A DNA stretch of 64,000 nucleotides from Microvirga subterranea (GCF_003350535.1 NZ_QQBB01000001.1:936884-1000883), one strand, 5' to 3'. Numbered from the stretch's first letter, positions 27,351 to 36,643 are shown. Made by a program: numbers and translations. Notes: generated from the letters alone by a model not told the origin.

Positions 27351-29333
27351 GTGACGACGGCTGCAAGCTCGCGCGACGATACGTTCCCGAAGCTGCTCGC
27401 GCGCAATGCGCTCGTGCGCCCGAACCGGACTGCATTCCGCCACAAGGATTTCGGGGTCTGGCAGTCATGGACCTGGGCCGAAGTGCACGAGGTTGTCCGG
27501 GCCTATGCCTCCGGATTGCAGTCCCTGGGCCTCAAGCGTGGCGGAAAGATCGCCATCATCGGCCACAACCGTCCTCATCTTTACTGGACCATGATCGCCG
27601 CGCAGTGGATCGGCGCTATTCCGGTGCCGGTCTATGCGGATTCGGTGGCGGACGAGATGGCTTATGTGCTGGCCCATGCGGAGGTGACGCATGCGGCCGT
27701 GCAGGATCAGGAGCAGGTCGACAAGCTGCTCTCCGTGGCCGAGCGCATGCCGCAGCTCGGACGGATCCTGTATGACGAGGACCGGGGTCTGAGAGATTAC
27801 GACCACAGCCGGCTGCATTCCATTCGATCGGTCGTAGAGGAAGGGCGGGCTCGACTCGCCGACGGCGCGGAGCGGGAGAAGCTTGAGGCCGAGAAGCAGG
27901 CGGGCAATGGAGCCGACCTTGCGATCATTCTCTACACCTCGGGCACGACCGGTCGCCCGAAGGGAGTGATGCTGACCTTCGAAAGCGTCATCGCGGCTGC
28001 CGAGATCGGCTGCGACTTCGACAAACTCGACGAGACCGACGAGATCATCGCCTACCTTCCGATCGCCTGGGTCGGCGACCACATCTTCTCCTATGCGCAG
28101 GCGATCCTGGCAGGGCTTTGCGTCAACTGCCCCGAGAATCCCGAGACCATTGCCGAGGACAGGCGCGAGATCGGCGCGACTTACGTGTTTGCCCCTCCCC
28201 GGATCTTCGAGAGCATGCTGACCTTGACCATGGTCCGGATGGAAGATGCGGGAGCCCTGAAACGGCGCATGTTCAAGTTCTTCATCGACCATGCCAACAA
28301 GGTCGGCGAGAGGATCCTGAACCGGCAGGCCGGCGTGGGCGCCTGGGACCGGCTCCTCTGGCACGTGGGAAACGTCCTGGTTTACGCCCCGCTGCGCAAC
28401 CGCTTCGGCATGACGCGCGTGAAAGTGGGCTACACGGCCGGCGAGGCGATCGGGCCGGAGATCTTCCGGTTCTACCGCTCGATCGGCGTGAACCTGAAGC
28501 AACTCTACGGCCAGACCGAGGCATCGGTCTACATCACCATGCAGCCCAACGGAGAGATCCGCGCCGATACGGTCGGCCGGCCGGCCCCGCGGGTGGAGAT
28601 TCGCATCGACGAGAACGGTGAGGTACTCTATCGCTCGCCCGGCGTGTTCGTCGGCTACTACAAGGATGAGGACAAGACGGCCGAAACGAAGACGCCGGAC
28701 GGCTTCGTCCGCTCAGGCGATGCGGGCTTCTTCGACGAGACCGGACACCTCAAGATCATCGACCGCGCCAAGGATGTGGGCAAGATGCGGGACGGCTCGC
28801 TCTTCCCGCCGAAATACATCGAGAACAAGCTGAAATTCTACCCGAACATCAAGGAAGCCGTGTGCTTCGGCGACGGGCGCGACTTCGTCGGCTGCTTCAT
28901 CAACATCGATCTCGTGGCCGTCAGCAATTGGGCGGAGCGCAACGGCGTGACCTATGCGTCCTACCAGGAGTTGGCGGGGCACCCTCTCGTCTACGAGATG
29001 ATCGAGAAGCATGTGGACGAGGTCAATCGCTCCCTCGCGTCCGAGCCGCGCATGGGCGGCGCCCAGATTAAGCGCTTCCTGATCCTGCACAAGGAACTCG
29101 ACGCAGATGACGGCGAGCTGACGCGTACCCAGAAGGTGCGCCGCGGCTTCATCGCGGAGCGCTACGACCCGCTGATCCAGGCACTCTACAACGGCTCGAC
29201 GGAGGCGGACATCTCGACGGAAGTGACGTTCGAGGACGGTCGCAAGGGCGTCATCGCGGCGCGCGTGAAGGTGAGGGACATGAAGCTCTATCCTGTGAAG
29301 CAGGCCGCTCCCCTGCCGGAGGCCGCGGAATGA
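27351..29333 (+). CDS. AMP-dependent acyl-CoA synthetase (long-chain type)
   Basis: A 660-residue adenylate-forming ligase that joins a carboxylic acid to CoA through an acyl-AMP. It has the P-loop-like motif DLAIILYTSGTTGRPKGVML (A3), the QLYGQTEAS motif (A5), and GFVRSGDAGFFDETGHLKIIDRAKD (A7/A8). I choose the GTG start at 27351 because GAGGAGG lies 8 bases upstream; an ATG 22 codons earlier lacks a ribosome site. The stop overlaps the LivG start (ATGA). Being the first gene of a Liv-type transporter operon suggests it activates the imported acid, perhaps an aromatic or branched one. Confidence 0.88.
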   Translation: MTTAASSRDDTFPKLLARNALVRPNRTAFRHKDFGVWQSWTWAEVHEVVRAYASGLQSLGLKRGGKIAIIGHNRPHLYWTMIAAQWIGAIPVPVYADSVADEMAYVLAHAEVTHAAVQDQEQVDKLLSVAERMPQLGRILYDEDRGLRDYDHSRLHSIRSVVEEGRARLADGAEREKLEAEKQAGNGADLAIILYTSGTTGRPKGVMLTFESVIAAAEIGCDFDKLDETDEIIAYLPIAWVGDHIFSYAQAILAGLCVNCPENPETIAEDRREIGATYVFAPPRIFESMLTLTMVRMEDAGALKRRMFKFFIDHANKVGERILNRQAGVGAWDRLLWHVGNVLVYAPLRNRFGMTRVKVGYTAGEAIGPEIFRFYRSIGVNLKQLYGQTEASVYITMQPNGEIRADTVGRPAPRVEIRIDENGEVLYRSPGVFVGYYKDEDKTAETKTPDGFVRSGDAGFFDETGHLKIIDRAKDVGKMRDGSLFPPKYIENKLKFYPNIKEAVCFGDGRDFVGCFINIDLVAVSNWAERNGVTYASYQELAGHPLVYEMIEKHVDEVNRSLASEPRMGGAQIKRFLILHKELDADDGELTRTQKVRRGFIAERYDPLIQALYNGSTEADISTEVTFEDGRKGVIAARVKVRDMKLYPVKQAAPLPEAAE

Positions 29334-30130
29334 GGGCGCCGGACAATCCCGTCGCCGCCAAGGGAGACGTTCTGCTCGCGGTCGACAACGTGTCACTCGG
29401 GTTCGGCGGCGTGAAGGCGCTGTCCGACGTCTCCTTCGACATTCGCCGCGGCGAGATCCGTGCGATCATCGGCCCGAACGGGGCCGGCAAGACCTCGATG
29501 CTCAACTGCATAAACGGATTCTACTACCCGACCGAAGGCCGCATCACCTTCAAGGGCGTGAAGCGGCCCAAGATGCGGCCCTATGAGGCCGCCCGGGGCG
29601 GGATTGCCCGCACGTTCCAGAACGTCGCCCTCTTCAAGAGCATGTCGACCCTCGACAACATCATGGCGGGACGCTCGCTCAAGATGAAATCGAACTTCTT
29701 CTGGCAGCTCTTCCGCCATGGGCCGGCCATGAAGGAGGAGGTCGAGCATCGCCGGGTCGTCGAGGAGATCATCGATTTCCTCGAGATCCAGCACATCCGC
29801 AAGATTCCGGTCGGGCGACTTCCCTACGGCCTGCAGAAGCGGGTCGAGCTCGGGCGGGCGCTGGCCATGGAACCGGACCTTCTGCTCCTCGACGAGCCCA
29901 TGGCCGGGATGAACCTGGAGGAGAAGGAGGACATGTCCCGCTTCATCCTCGAGGTGAACCAGCAGTTCGGCACCACGATCGCGCTGATCGAGCACGACAT
30001 GGGCGTGGTGATGGATTTGTCGGATCGGGTCGTGGTTCTGGAATACGGCCGCAAGATCGCCGACGGCACTCCGGACGTGGTCAAGAGCGACCAGCGGGTG
30101 ATCGACGCCTATCTCGGCGTGGCGCATTAA
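29330..30130 (+). CDS. livG: Branched-chain-type ABC transporter ATP-binding protein LivG
   Basis: A 266-residue ATPase. Walker A is IGPNGAGKTSMLNCING (about residues 47-60), the signature region is GRLPYGLQKRVELGRALA, Walker B LLLLDEPMAGMN, and the C-terminal EHDMGVVMDLSDRVVVLEYGRKIADGTP is typical of LivG. It energises import with LivF and the LivHM channel. Its ATG overlaps the ligase stop by four bases and LivH follows after 10 bases. Relatives in such ligase-flanked operons serve aromatic or other carboxylic acids as often as amino acids. Confidence 0.9.
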   Translation: MRAPDNPVAAKGDVLLAVDNVSLGFGGVKALSDVSFDIRRGEIRAIIGPNGAGKTSMLNCINGFYYPTEGRITFKGVKRPKMRPYEAARGGIARTFQNVALFKSMSTLDNIMAGRSLKMKSNFFWQLFRHGPAMKEEVEHRRVVEEIIDFLEIQHIRKIPVGRLPYGLQKRVELGRALAMEPDLLLLDEPMAGMNLEEKEDMSRFILEVNQQFGTTIALIEHDMGVVMDLSDRVVVLEYGRKIADGTPDVVKSDQRVIDAYLGVAH

Positions 30131-30140
30131 AGAGGGATCG

Positions 30141-31097
30141 ATGGACATTCTTTACAAGGTCTTCATCGAACCGTTCGTCTTCATGGGCGAGGCGCCCGAC
30201 CTTTTGCTCCAGACCCTGTGGGAGGGGCTCGTCTCCGGCGTGCTCTACGCCCTGATCGCCTTAGGCTTCGTCCTCATCTTCAAGGCCTCAGGGGTCTTCA
30301 ACTTCGCTCAAGGCATCATGGTGGTGTTCTCGGCCCTGATCCTGGTGGGTCTCTACGAGAAGGGCGTGCCGGCCTTCCTTGCCTTGATCCTGGCAATCGG
30401 CGCGATGCTGCTCCTGGCGGTGGCCGTCGAGCGGGTGGTGCTGCGCCCCCTGGTCAACCAGCCGGACATCATCCTCTTCATGGCGACGTTCGGCCTGACC
30501 TACTTCCTGATTGGCCTCGGCGAGCTGATCTTCGGCGGCAATCCCAAGGAGATGATCACGGGGCCTCTGTTCCTGCCCCAGGGCACGACGGAGCTGGAGA
30601 TGTTCGGCGGCCTCGTCCGTTTCCAGCATCTCGACATCGCGGCCGCCGTCATCGCGTCGATCATGATCGGCCTCCTTGCGGTCTTCTTCTCGAAGACGCG
30701 CATCGGCCGGGCGCTCCGGGCCGTCGCCGACAGTCACAAAGCGGCGCTCTCGGTAGGCATCTCCCTCAACCAGATCTGGGTCATTGTCTGGTTCGCGGCG
30801 GGCATCGTGGCGCTCGTCGCCGGCATCATGTGGGGCGCGCGCTCCGGCGTGTCCTTCTCTCTCCAGATCATCGCCCTGAAAGCGCTTCCGGTTCTCATCC
30901 TGGGAGGGTTCACTTCCATTCCCGGCGCCATCATCGGCGGCCTCATCATCGGGGTGGGGGAGAAGCTCGGCGAGTTCTACTGGGGTCCGCTCGTCGGCGG
31001 CGGCATCGAGACCTGGCTCGCCTACGTCATTGCGCTCCTGTTCCTGCTGTACCGGCCGCAAGGGCTGTTCGGCGAAAAGATCATCGAACGGATTTGA
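30141..31097 (+). CDS. livH: Branched-chain-type ABC transporter permease LivH
   Basis: A 318-residue inner-membrane permease with repeated hydrophobic helices. The segment VSGVLYALIALGFVLIFKASGVFNFAQGIMVVFSAL near residues 30-65 is diagnostic for LivH, and FSKTRIGRALRAVADSHKAALSVGI carries the coupling EAA-like loop. It pairs with LivM to form the channel. ATG preceded by AGAGGGATCG. It is in the middle of a tightly packed operon. Confidence 0.92.
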   Translation: MDILYKVFIEPFVFMGEAPDLLLQTLWEGLVSGVLYALIALGFVLIFKASGVFNFAQGIMVVFSALILVGLYEKGVPAFLALILAIGAMLLLAVAVERVVLRPLVNQPDIILFMATFGLTYFLIGLGELIFGGNPKEMITGPLFLPQGTTELEMFGGLVRFQHLDIAAAVIASIMIGLLAVFFSKTRIGRALRAVADSHKAALSVGISLNQIWVIVWFAAGIVALVAGIMWGARSGVSFSLQIIALKALPVLILGGFTSIPGAIIGGLIIGVGEKLGEFYWGPLVGGGIETWLAYVIALLFLLYRPQGLFGEKIIERI

Positions 31098-31109
31098 GGG
31101 AGATCCCGC

Positions 31110-32195
31110 TTGTTCTATCGCGAGGCCGGCCAGTTCAAGTCCACCTATCCCGCCGACATGGCGATCTTTCCCCTGCGCGAGGACAGGATCGGCATCGCCG
31201 TCATCATCCTGGCAGCCTATTCCCTGGCCTTCCTCGGCAACGCCTTCCTGCTCCAGGCGGTGATGATCCCGTTCCTGGTCTTTTCGCTGGCGGCGATCGG
31301 GCTCAACATTCTGACGGGCTATGCGGGTCTGCTCTCACTCGGCACCGGCGCCTTCATGGGAGTGGGAGCCTATGCCTGCTACAAGCTGATGACGGCGTTC
31401 CCCGATGTGAACGTCATCGTCTGGATTTTCGTGTCGGGGTTCTTCTCGGCCGCCATCGGGGCGCTGTTCGGATTGCCGTCCCTGCGGATCAAGGGGTTTT
31501 ACCTCGCCGTCGCGACGCTTGCGGCGCAGTTCTTCCTGCAATGGTGCTTCATCCGCATTCCGTGGCTCGTGAACTACAACGTCTCGGGCGCCCTCGACGC
31601 GCCGCTGCGGACCCTCTTCGGAATTCCGGTCCTCGGCGCGACCGCCACCCCGCAGACCCGCTACCTCGTGGTCCTGACCATCGTGATCCTCCTGACCTGG
31701 GTCGCCTCAAATCTCGTCCACGGCCGTATCGGCCGGGCCTGGATCGCCATCCGGGACATGGATCTGGCCGCCGAGCTGATGGGCATCCGTCCGCTGCAGA
31801 CGAAGCTCCTCGCCTTCGCGGTCTCGTCCTATTACTGCGGCGTTGCGGGCGCGCTTCTGGTCTTCCTCTGGTACGGCGGCGCTGAATACGACGTGTTCAA
31901 CATCAACCAGTCGTTCTTCATCCTCTTCATGGTGATCATCGGCGGGTTGGGCAGCCTGATCGGCTCGTTCTTCGGCGCAGCCCTCATCTTCATCCTGCCG
32001 ATCGTGCTCGGCATCGTCCTGCCGGCGATGCTCTCGCCCTTCGGACTGTCGGTCGGGGCGGACGTCATCGAGCACCTGCGCTTCATGATCGTCGGCGCGC
32101 TCATCATCTTTTTCCTGATCGTCGAACCGCACGGCCTCGCGCGGCTTTGGCAGATCGGCAAGCAGAAGCTCCTGGTCTGGCCGTTCCCTTACTGA
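31110..32195 (+). CDS. livM: Branched-chain-type ABC transporter permease LivM
   Basis: A 361-residue permease. LNILTGYAGLLSLGTGAFMGVGAYACYKL (about residues 70-97) and IGRAWIAIRDMDLAAELMGIRPLQTKLLAFAVSSYYCGVAG are the LivM signatures. The start codon is TTG at 31110, backed by GAGGGAG upstream; no ATG suits better. It lies 12 bases after LivH and is followed, after a 73-base gap, by the binding protein. N-terminus (about 20 residues before the first helix) is longer than in E. coli LivM core but usual in this group. Confidence 0.9.
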   Translation: MFYREAGQFKSTYPADMAIFPLREDRIGIAVIILAAYSLAFLGNAFLLQAVMIPFLVFSLAAIGLNILTGYAGLLSLGTGAFMGVGAYACYKLMTAFPDVNVIVWIFVSGFFSAAIGALFGLPSLRIKGFYLAVATLAAQFFLQWCFIRIPWLVNYNVSGALDAPLRTLFGIPVLGATATPQTRYLVVLTIVILLTWVASNLVHGRIGRAWIAIRDMDLAAELMGIRPLQTKLLAFAVSSYYCGVAGALLVFLWYGGAEYDVFNINQSFFILFMVIIGGLGSLIGSFFGAALIFILPIVLGIVLPAMLSPFGLSVGADVIEHLRFMIVGALIIFFLIVEPHGLARLWQIGKQKLLVWPFPY

Positions 32196-32268
32196 CGGCC
32201 GATCCACGCAAGGAGACGGGAACTCGACAATCCGGCTCAGCCGGACAACAACGGGAGGAAACGAAACC

Positions 32269-33591
32269 ATGTCGTTTCGCAAATTGAGCCTTGGATTAGC
32301 CGTCGCCACCATGATCGGGGGCACCGTCCTGCCCGCAGCGGCGCAGGATTCGATCTACGTTCCACTTTTCACCTATCGGACGGGACCCTTCGCCGGATCC
32401 GGCACCCACATCGCCGACGGCATGCACGACTATCTTGAGATGCTGAACCAGCGCGATGGCGGCATCGGCGGCGTGAAGCTCGTGCTTGAGGAGTGCGAGA
32501 CCGGCTACGACACCAAGAAGGGCGTCGAGTGCTACGAATCGGTGAAGGGCAAGAACCCGGTCATCGTGAACCCGTGGTCGACCGGCATCACCCTGCCGCT
32601 GATTCCACGCGCCTCCGTCGACAAGATCCCGATCCTGTCCATGGCCTATGGTCTCTCGGCTTCGGCCCGCGGCGACATCTTCCCCTGGGTCTTCAACCCG
32701 CCGGCTACTTACTGGGACGGTCTGTCGATGATCGTCAAGTACATCGGCGAGAAGGAGGGTGGCCTCGACAAGCTGAAGGGCAAGAAGATCGGCTTCCTGC
32801 ACCTCGACGCCAGCTTCGGCAAGGAGCCGATCCCGCTGTTGCAGGAACTCTCGAAGGAGCTCGGATTCGAGGTGGCGCTGTATCCCGTCGCTGCACAGGA
32901 CATGCAGAACCAGTCCTCGCAATGGCTCAGCGCCCGCCGCGACCGGCCCGACTACATGATCATGTGGGGCTGGGGCTCGATGAACGGCGCCGCTGTGAAG
33001 GAGGCCGTGCGTTCCGGCTATCCCATGGACAAGTTCTATTCGGTCTGGTGGCCGGGTGAGGACGACGCCCGTGCCGGAGGCGCCGGCGCCAAGGGCTTCA
33101 AGATGCTGAACTGGCATGCGGTGGGCACGAACTTCCCCGCGCTTCAGGACATCCAGAAGCACGTGGTCGACAAGGGCCTGTCCAAGGCGCAGAAGGACAA
33201 GGTCGGCGAACTTCTCTACAATCGTGGCGTCTATAACTCTCTCCTCATCGCGGAAGGCATCGCTACCGCCCAGAAGCTCACGGGCAAGAAGGCGGTGACC
33301 GGCGAGGACGTTCGTCGCGGCATGGAGAACATCAAGCTCGATCCGGCTCGTCTGAAGGAGCTGGGGCTCGAAGGCTTCACCGATCAGCTCGTCCTGTCGT
33401 GCTCCGACCATAACGGCCATCGCCCGGCCTTCATGCAAGAATGGGACGGAACGAAGTGGGTGAAGATCTCCAACCCGATCGAGCCGATGACCGACCGGGT
33501 GAAGAGCCAGCTCGACGCCGCCGCCAAGGACTATGCCGAGAAGAACGCCGGCTGGCCCAAGCGCACGGAAGCCTGCGACAAGGCAAGCTGA
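32269..33591 (+). CDS. ABC transporter substrate-binding protein (LivK-like)
   Basis: A 440-residue type-I periplasmic binding protein (Peripla_BP_6). The signal peptide is about residues 1-25 (MSFRKLSLGLAVATMIGG, ending LPAAAQD). The mature protein begins YVPLFTYRTGPFAGSGTHIADGMHDYLEML, unlike classical leucine-binding proteins, and resembles the group found beside aromatic or acyl-CoA ligases. GGGAGG precedes the ATG. A perfect stem-loop follows the gene before LivF. The ligand is unknown; the two ligase genes in the operon argue for a carboxylic acid. Confidence 0.9.
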   Translation: MSFRKLSLGLAVATMIGGTVLPAAAQDSIYVPLFTYRTGPFAGSGTHIADGMHDYLEMLNQRDGGIGGVKLVLEECETGYDTKKGVECYESVKGKNPVIVNPWSTGITLPLIPRASVDKIPILSMAYGLSASARGDIFPWVFNPPATYWDGLSMIVKYIGEKEGGLDKLKGKKIGFLHLDASFGKEPIPLLQELSKELGFEVALYPVAAQDMQNQSSQWLSARRDRPDYMIMWGWGSMNGAAVKEAVRSGYPMDKFYSVWWPGEDDARAGGAGAKGFKMLNWHAVGTNFPALQDIQKHVVDKGLSKAQKDKVGELLYNRGVYNSLLIAEGIATAQKLTGKKAVTGEDVRRGMENIKLDPARLKELGLEGFTDQLVLSCSDHNGHRPAFMQEWDGTKWVKISNPIEPMTDRVKSQLDAAAKDYAEKNAGWPKRTEACDKAS

Positions 33592-33634
33592 TGCCGCTCC
33601 GGGGCTCCGGCGTTTGGAGCTCCGACCAGCACGT

Positions 33635-33658
33635 GCGGGCAGGATCCGTCCTGCCCGC
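33635..33658 (+). promoter_or_regulatory. Intercistronic stem-loop after the Liv binding-protein gene
   Basis: Arms GCGGGCAGGA (33635-33644) and TCCTGCCCGC (33649-33658) form a perfect 10-bp stem with a TCCG loop between the binding-protein stop and the LivF start. No T-run follows. Third example of this design in the window. Confidence 0.6.
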
Positions 33659-33685
33659 CGCCCGATGGATTGAAGGGACAAGCCC

Positions 33686-34534
33686 ATGAGCAGCGCCGTT
33701 CAGATGCCCGCTTCGGAGCAGCCGGAGACCGCGGACATCGTGCTGTCGGTGAACAACATCGAGGTGATCTACGATCACGTCATCCTCGTGCTCAAAGGGG
33801 TGTCTCTCGCCGTCCAGCGTGGAGGGATCGTGGCCCTGCTCGGAGCGAACGGCGCCGGCAAGACCACCACGCTCAAGGCCATTTCCAACCTGCTGCGCGC
33901 CGAGCGCGGCGAAGTCACCAAGGGCACGATCGAGTTCAACGGTGAGCGGGTCGACCGCCTCTCCCCGAACGAGCTGGTGCGCCGGGGTTGCATTCAGGTG
34001 CTCGAGGGGCGTCATTGCTTCGGCCACCTGACGATCGAGGAGAACCTTCTCACCGGCGCCTTCACAAGGCGCGACGGCAACGCCGCCATCCGCCGCGACC
34101 TCGAGGCGATCTACGCGTACTTCCCCCGCCTGAAGCAGCGGCGGAGCTCCATGGCAGGATATACCTCCGGCGGCGAGCAGCAGATGTGCGCCATCGGCAG
34201 GGCCATGATGTCCCGCCCCAGCATGATCCTGCTCGACGAGCCGTCCATGGGACTGGCGCCTCAGATCGTCGAGGAGATCTTCGAGATTGTCCGGCAGCTG
34301 AACGCGTCCGAGGGCGTGTCCTTCCTGCTGGCCGAGCAGAACACCAATATGGCGCTGAAATACGCCACCTACGGCTATATCCTGGAAACCGGCCGCGTGG
34401 TCATGGACGGTCCGGCGCAGATGCTGCGTGAGAACGAGGACGTGAAGGAGTTCTACCTTGGCGTTTCCGAAGGCGACCGGAAGTCGTTCCGCAACGTGAA
34501 AAGCTACAAGCGCCGCAAGCGCTGGCTTGCGTGA
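33686..34534 (+). CDS. livF: Branched-chain-type ABC transporter ATP-binding protein LivF
   Basis: A 282-residue ATPase with an N-terminal extension of about 20 residues. Walker A is LLGANGAGKTTTLKAISNLL (about residue 52-70), the signature is TSGGEQQMCAIGRAMM and Walker B MILLDEPSMGLAPQIVEEIF. The C-terminus has LAEQNTNMALKYATYGYILETGRVVMDG. It joins LivG as the second nucleotide-binding subunit. Its TGA overlaps a GTG of the next frame, but the downstream ligase more likely starts further in. It has a long basic C-terminal tail (SYKRRKRWLA). Confidence 0.92.
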   Translation: MSSAVQMPASEQPETADIVLSVNNIEVIYDHVILVLKGVSLAVQRGGIVALLGANGAGKTTTLKAISNLLRAERGEVTKGTIEFNGERVDRLSPNELVRRGCIQVLEGRHCFGHLTIEENLLTGAFTRRDGNAAIRRDLEAIYAYFPRLKQRRSSMAGYTSGGEQQMCAIGRAMMSRPSMILLDEPSMGLAPQIVEEIFEIVRQLNASEGVSFLLAEQNTNMALKYATYGYILETGRVVMDGPAQMLRENEDVKEFYLGVSEGDRKSFRNVKSYKRRKRWLA

Positions 34535-34575
34535 TTCATTCCTCGCCCACGCGAATCCATTTGGAGGCAGCTGCC

Positions 34576-35808
34576 TTGACCGACGCCTATGATGCGCTCG
34601 AAACCCGTGATCCTGCCGAACGGGAGGCCGATCTGTTTCGCCGCCTGCCGGAGATCCTGAGCCGGGCCGCGATCGCGCCCGGGTATGCAGACCGGCTGCG
34701 TGAGTACGATCTGTCTCGCGTCACCAGCCGCGAGGCGCTCGCGGCTCTGCCCGTGCTCCGCAAATCGGAATTGCCGGCCCTTCAAAAGACCGGATTGCCC
34801 TTCGGAGGCCTCGTCCCCCATGGGGCGGGGACGTTCGGACGTCTTTTCACCTCCCCCGGGCCGATCTTCGAACCGGAAGCCGTGACATCCGATCCTTGGC
34901 GCTCGGCCCGAGGCCTCTTCGCAGCGGGCTTTCGCAAGGAAGACATCGTCCTCAACACGTTCAGCTATCACCTCACTCCCGGCGGCTTCATCATGGATGC
35001 CGGGGCACGGGCGCTCGGCTGCGCCGTCATCCCGGCAGGACCGGGCAACACGGAGCAGCAACTGGAGCTGATCGAAGCCTATCGCCCGGTCGCCTATTGC
35101 GGCACGCCGGATTTTCTCAAGATCATTCTTGATGGGGCCGCGTCCACTGGACGGGACGTGTCGTCGATCAAGCGGGCGCTCGTCTCCGGAGCAGCCTTTC
35201 CAAAGACCCTTCAGGACGAGTTCGCCAGCCGCGATATCGAGGCCTTTCAGGCCTATGCCACGGCCGATCTCGGGTTCATCGCCTATGAGACGTCCGCGCG
35301 CGCCGGCCTCGTGGTCAATGAGGACATCATCGTCGAGATTGTGCGTCCCGGAACCGGCGATCCCGTTCCGCCCGGTGAGGTCGGCGAGATCGTGGTGACG
35401 AGCCTTGATCCTCATCATCCCTGGATCCGCCTGGCCCTGGGCGACCTGACGGCGGCGCTGCCGGGCATCAGTCCATGTGGTCGGACCAACCTGCGGATCA
35501 AGGGCTGGATGGGCCGGGCCGATCAGGCCACTAAGGTGAAAGGGATGTTCGTGCGCCCCGAACAGGTCGCGGAGATCGGGCGGCGCCATCCTGAACTCGG
35601 GCGCCTGCGTCTTGTTGTGACCCGCGAAGGGGAGGCCGATCTCATGACGCTTTCAGCCGAGACTGATGCGGCAAGCGATAGGCTCGCCGATCAGGTGGCC
35701 GCTTCGCTGCACGCGGTCACGAAGCTGAAGGGGCGTGTGCTCCTGGTGTCGCCCGGACAGCTGCCGAACGATGGGAAGGTCGTGGCCGACGAGAGGCGAT
35801 ACGACTAA
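34576..35808 (+). CDS. Phenylacetate-CoA ligase family protein (PaaK-like)
   Basis: A 410-residue aryl-CoA ligase of the PaaK type, shorter than classical acyl-CoA synthetases. The N-terminus TDAYDALETRDPAEREADLFRRLPEILSRA and the LPFGGLVPHGAGTFGRLFTSPGPIFEP substrate loop fit this group; the ATP-binding region has GEVGEIVVTSLDPHHPWIRLALGDLTA and KGWMGRADQATKVKGMFVRPEQV near the C-terminus. I choose TTG at 34576 because GGAGG lies 8 bases upstream and the N-terminus then matches relatives; a GTG at 34531 overlapping the LivF stop is the alternative. Last gene of the ligase/Liv operon; presumably activates an aromatic acid. Confidence 0.85.
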   Translation: MTDAYDALETRDPAEREADLFRRLPEILSRAAIAPGYADRLREYDLSRVTSREALAALPVLRKSELPALQKTGLPFGGLVPHGAGTFGRLFTSPGPIFEPEAVTSDPWRSARGLFAAGFRKEDIVLNTFSYHLTPGGFIMDAGARALGCAVIPAGPGNTEQQLELIEAYRPVAYCGTPDFLKIILDGAASTGRDVSSIKRALVSGAAFPKTLQDEFASRDIEAFQAYATADLGFIAYETSARAGLVVNEDIIVEIVRPGTGDPVPPGEVGEIVVTSLDPHHPWIRLALGDLTAALPGISPCGRTNLRIKGWMGRADQATKVKGMFVRPEQVAEIGRRHPELGRLRLVVTREGEADLMTLSAETDAASDRLADQVAASLHAVTKLKGRVLLVSPGQLPNDGKVVADERRYD

Positions 35809-35820
35809 GCCAAGCTTCGC

Positions 35821-36432
35821 CTAATAGGCTTCGTCCATCAGACGCGACAAGGCTCTCGGGCTCGGGCGCACGAGGACGTCCATCCGCCGTCCGTCGGGAA
35901 ACTCGATGGTCCTCAGGCTCATGACCTCGAGGCCTGAGTTGACCCCGTCCCGAAGCCGTGCGGAGCGGGCGCCGTCACGGTCGAACCGTTCGGCCTCCCG
36001 GATCCGCGAGGCGGGTGCCGTTTTCGTGCGGCTGGAGGCAACTGCCTTCCGTTTCACGGATGCATCAGACCTGTCCGCCACCGCGGACCTTGCCGAAGTC
36101 CGGCGTGTTTTGCTGCTGTCCACCGTCTTTCGGGGTGAGGGGCGCTCGGTTGCGGCGGATTGGTTCGTCGCCGGTGTGGATTGTGGAGCGCTTGCGCTCT
36201 CCGTGCGAGGCTCCGGTGCCCCTGTGGGAGGTGTCTTCCGTTCAGGCTGGGAGGCGTGGTCTGGAGGCGTCGGAGATGGTGCCGAAGGCTGCGGAGCCGT
36301 TTTCGCTGTTGCGCCGACGTCGGCCGGTGGGTCGACCCACGGCCGTCCGGTTTGGGCCCAGGCGACGGTCGCACCCGTCAGTACCGTCAGGAGCGAGGCC
36401 GCTCCCATCAAATGCTTCAATGCGCCCGTCAT
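35821..36432 (-). CDS. Hypothetical secreted Pro/Ser/Thr-rich protein
   Basis: A 203-residue protein not recognised as a named family. Residues 1-26 form a signal peptide (MTGALKHLMGAASLLTVLTG, ending VAWAQ). Residues about 27-150 are low-complexity, rich in Pro, Ser, Thr, Lys and Ala, and probably disordered. The last 50 residues are better ordered (NSGLEVMSLRTIEFPDGRRMDVLVRP). It is convergent with the ligase gene, only 12 bases away. A GGAAC / CGTT pair lies about 30 bases upstream. It is likely periplasmic; function unknown. Confidence 0.65.
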   Translation of the reverse strand: MTGALKHLMGAASLLTVLTGATVAWAQTGRPWVDPPADVGATAKTAPQPSAPSPTPPDHASQPERKTPPTGAPEPRTESASAPQSTPATNQSAATERPSPRKTVDSSKTRRTSARSAVADRSDASVKRKAVASSRTKTAPASRIREAERFDRDGARSARLRDGVNSGLEVMSLRTIEFPDGRRMDVLVRPSPRALSRLMDEAY

Positions 36433-36460
36433 GACGTCCTCCGCGCTTATACCTTGAAAG

Positions 36461-36487
36461 AACGCTCAGGGTCTCGGCTCAGGTTCC
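36461..36487 (-). promoter_or_regulatory. Possible EcfG-type promoter of the secreted-protein gene
   Basis: On the minus strand GGAAC (36487-36483) is followed after 18 bases by CGTT (36464-36461), 29 bases before the start codon. The consensus of alphaproteobacterial general-stress promoters is GGAAC-N16/17-CGTT, so the spacing is one base long. Confidence 0.35.
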
Positions 36488-36618
36488 ATCTCTGTAGCCA
36501 GGACGGCGTTCGCGGAAGGGGGGCTTGGCGACATGTAACCTGCGGGACAACGGGGTTCATTCCAAGCTTCGCGGCCGACGGAAAGATCCCGAAAGGGCCT
36601 GAAAGGCATGGACTCTCC

Positions 36619-36643
36619 GGAACAGCAGAGGCTCACGCCGGTT
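36619..36643 (+). promoter_or_regulatory. Possible EcfG-type promoter of the membrane-anchored protein gene
   Basis: GGAAC at 36619-36623 and GGTT at 36640-36643 with a 16-base spacer, 56 bases before the ATG at 36700. The -10 differs from CGTT by one base. Confidence 0.4.
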
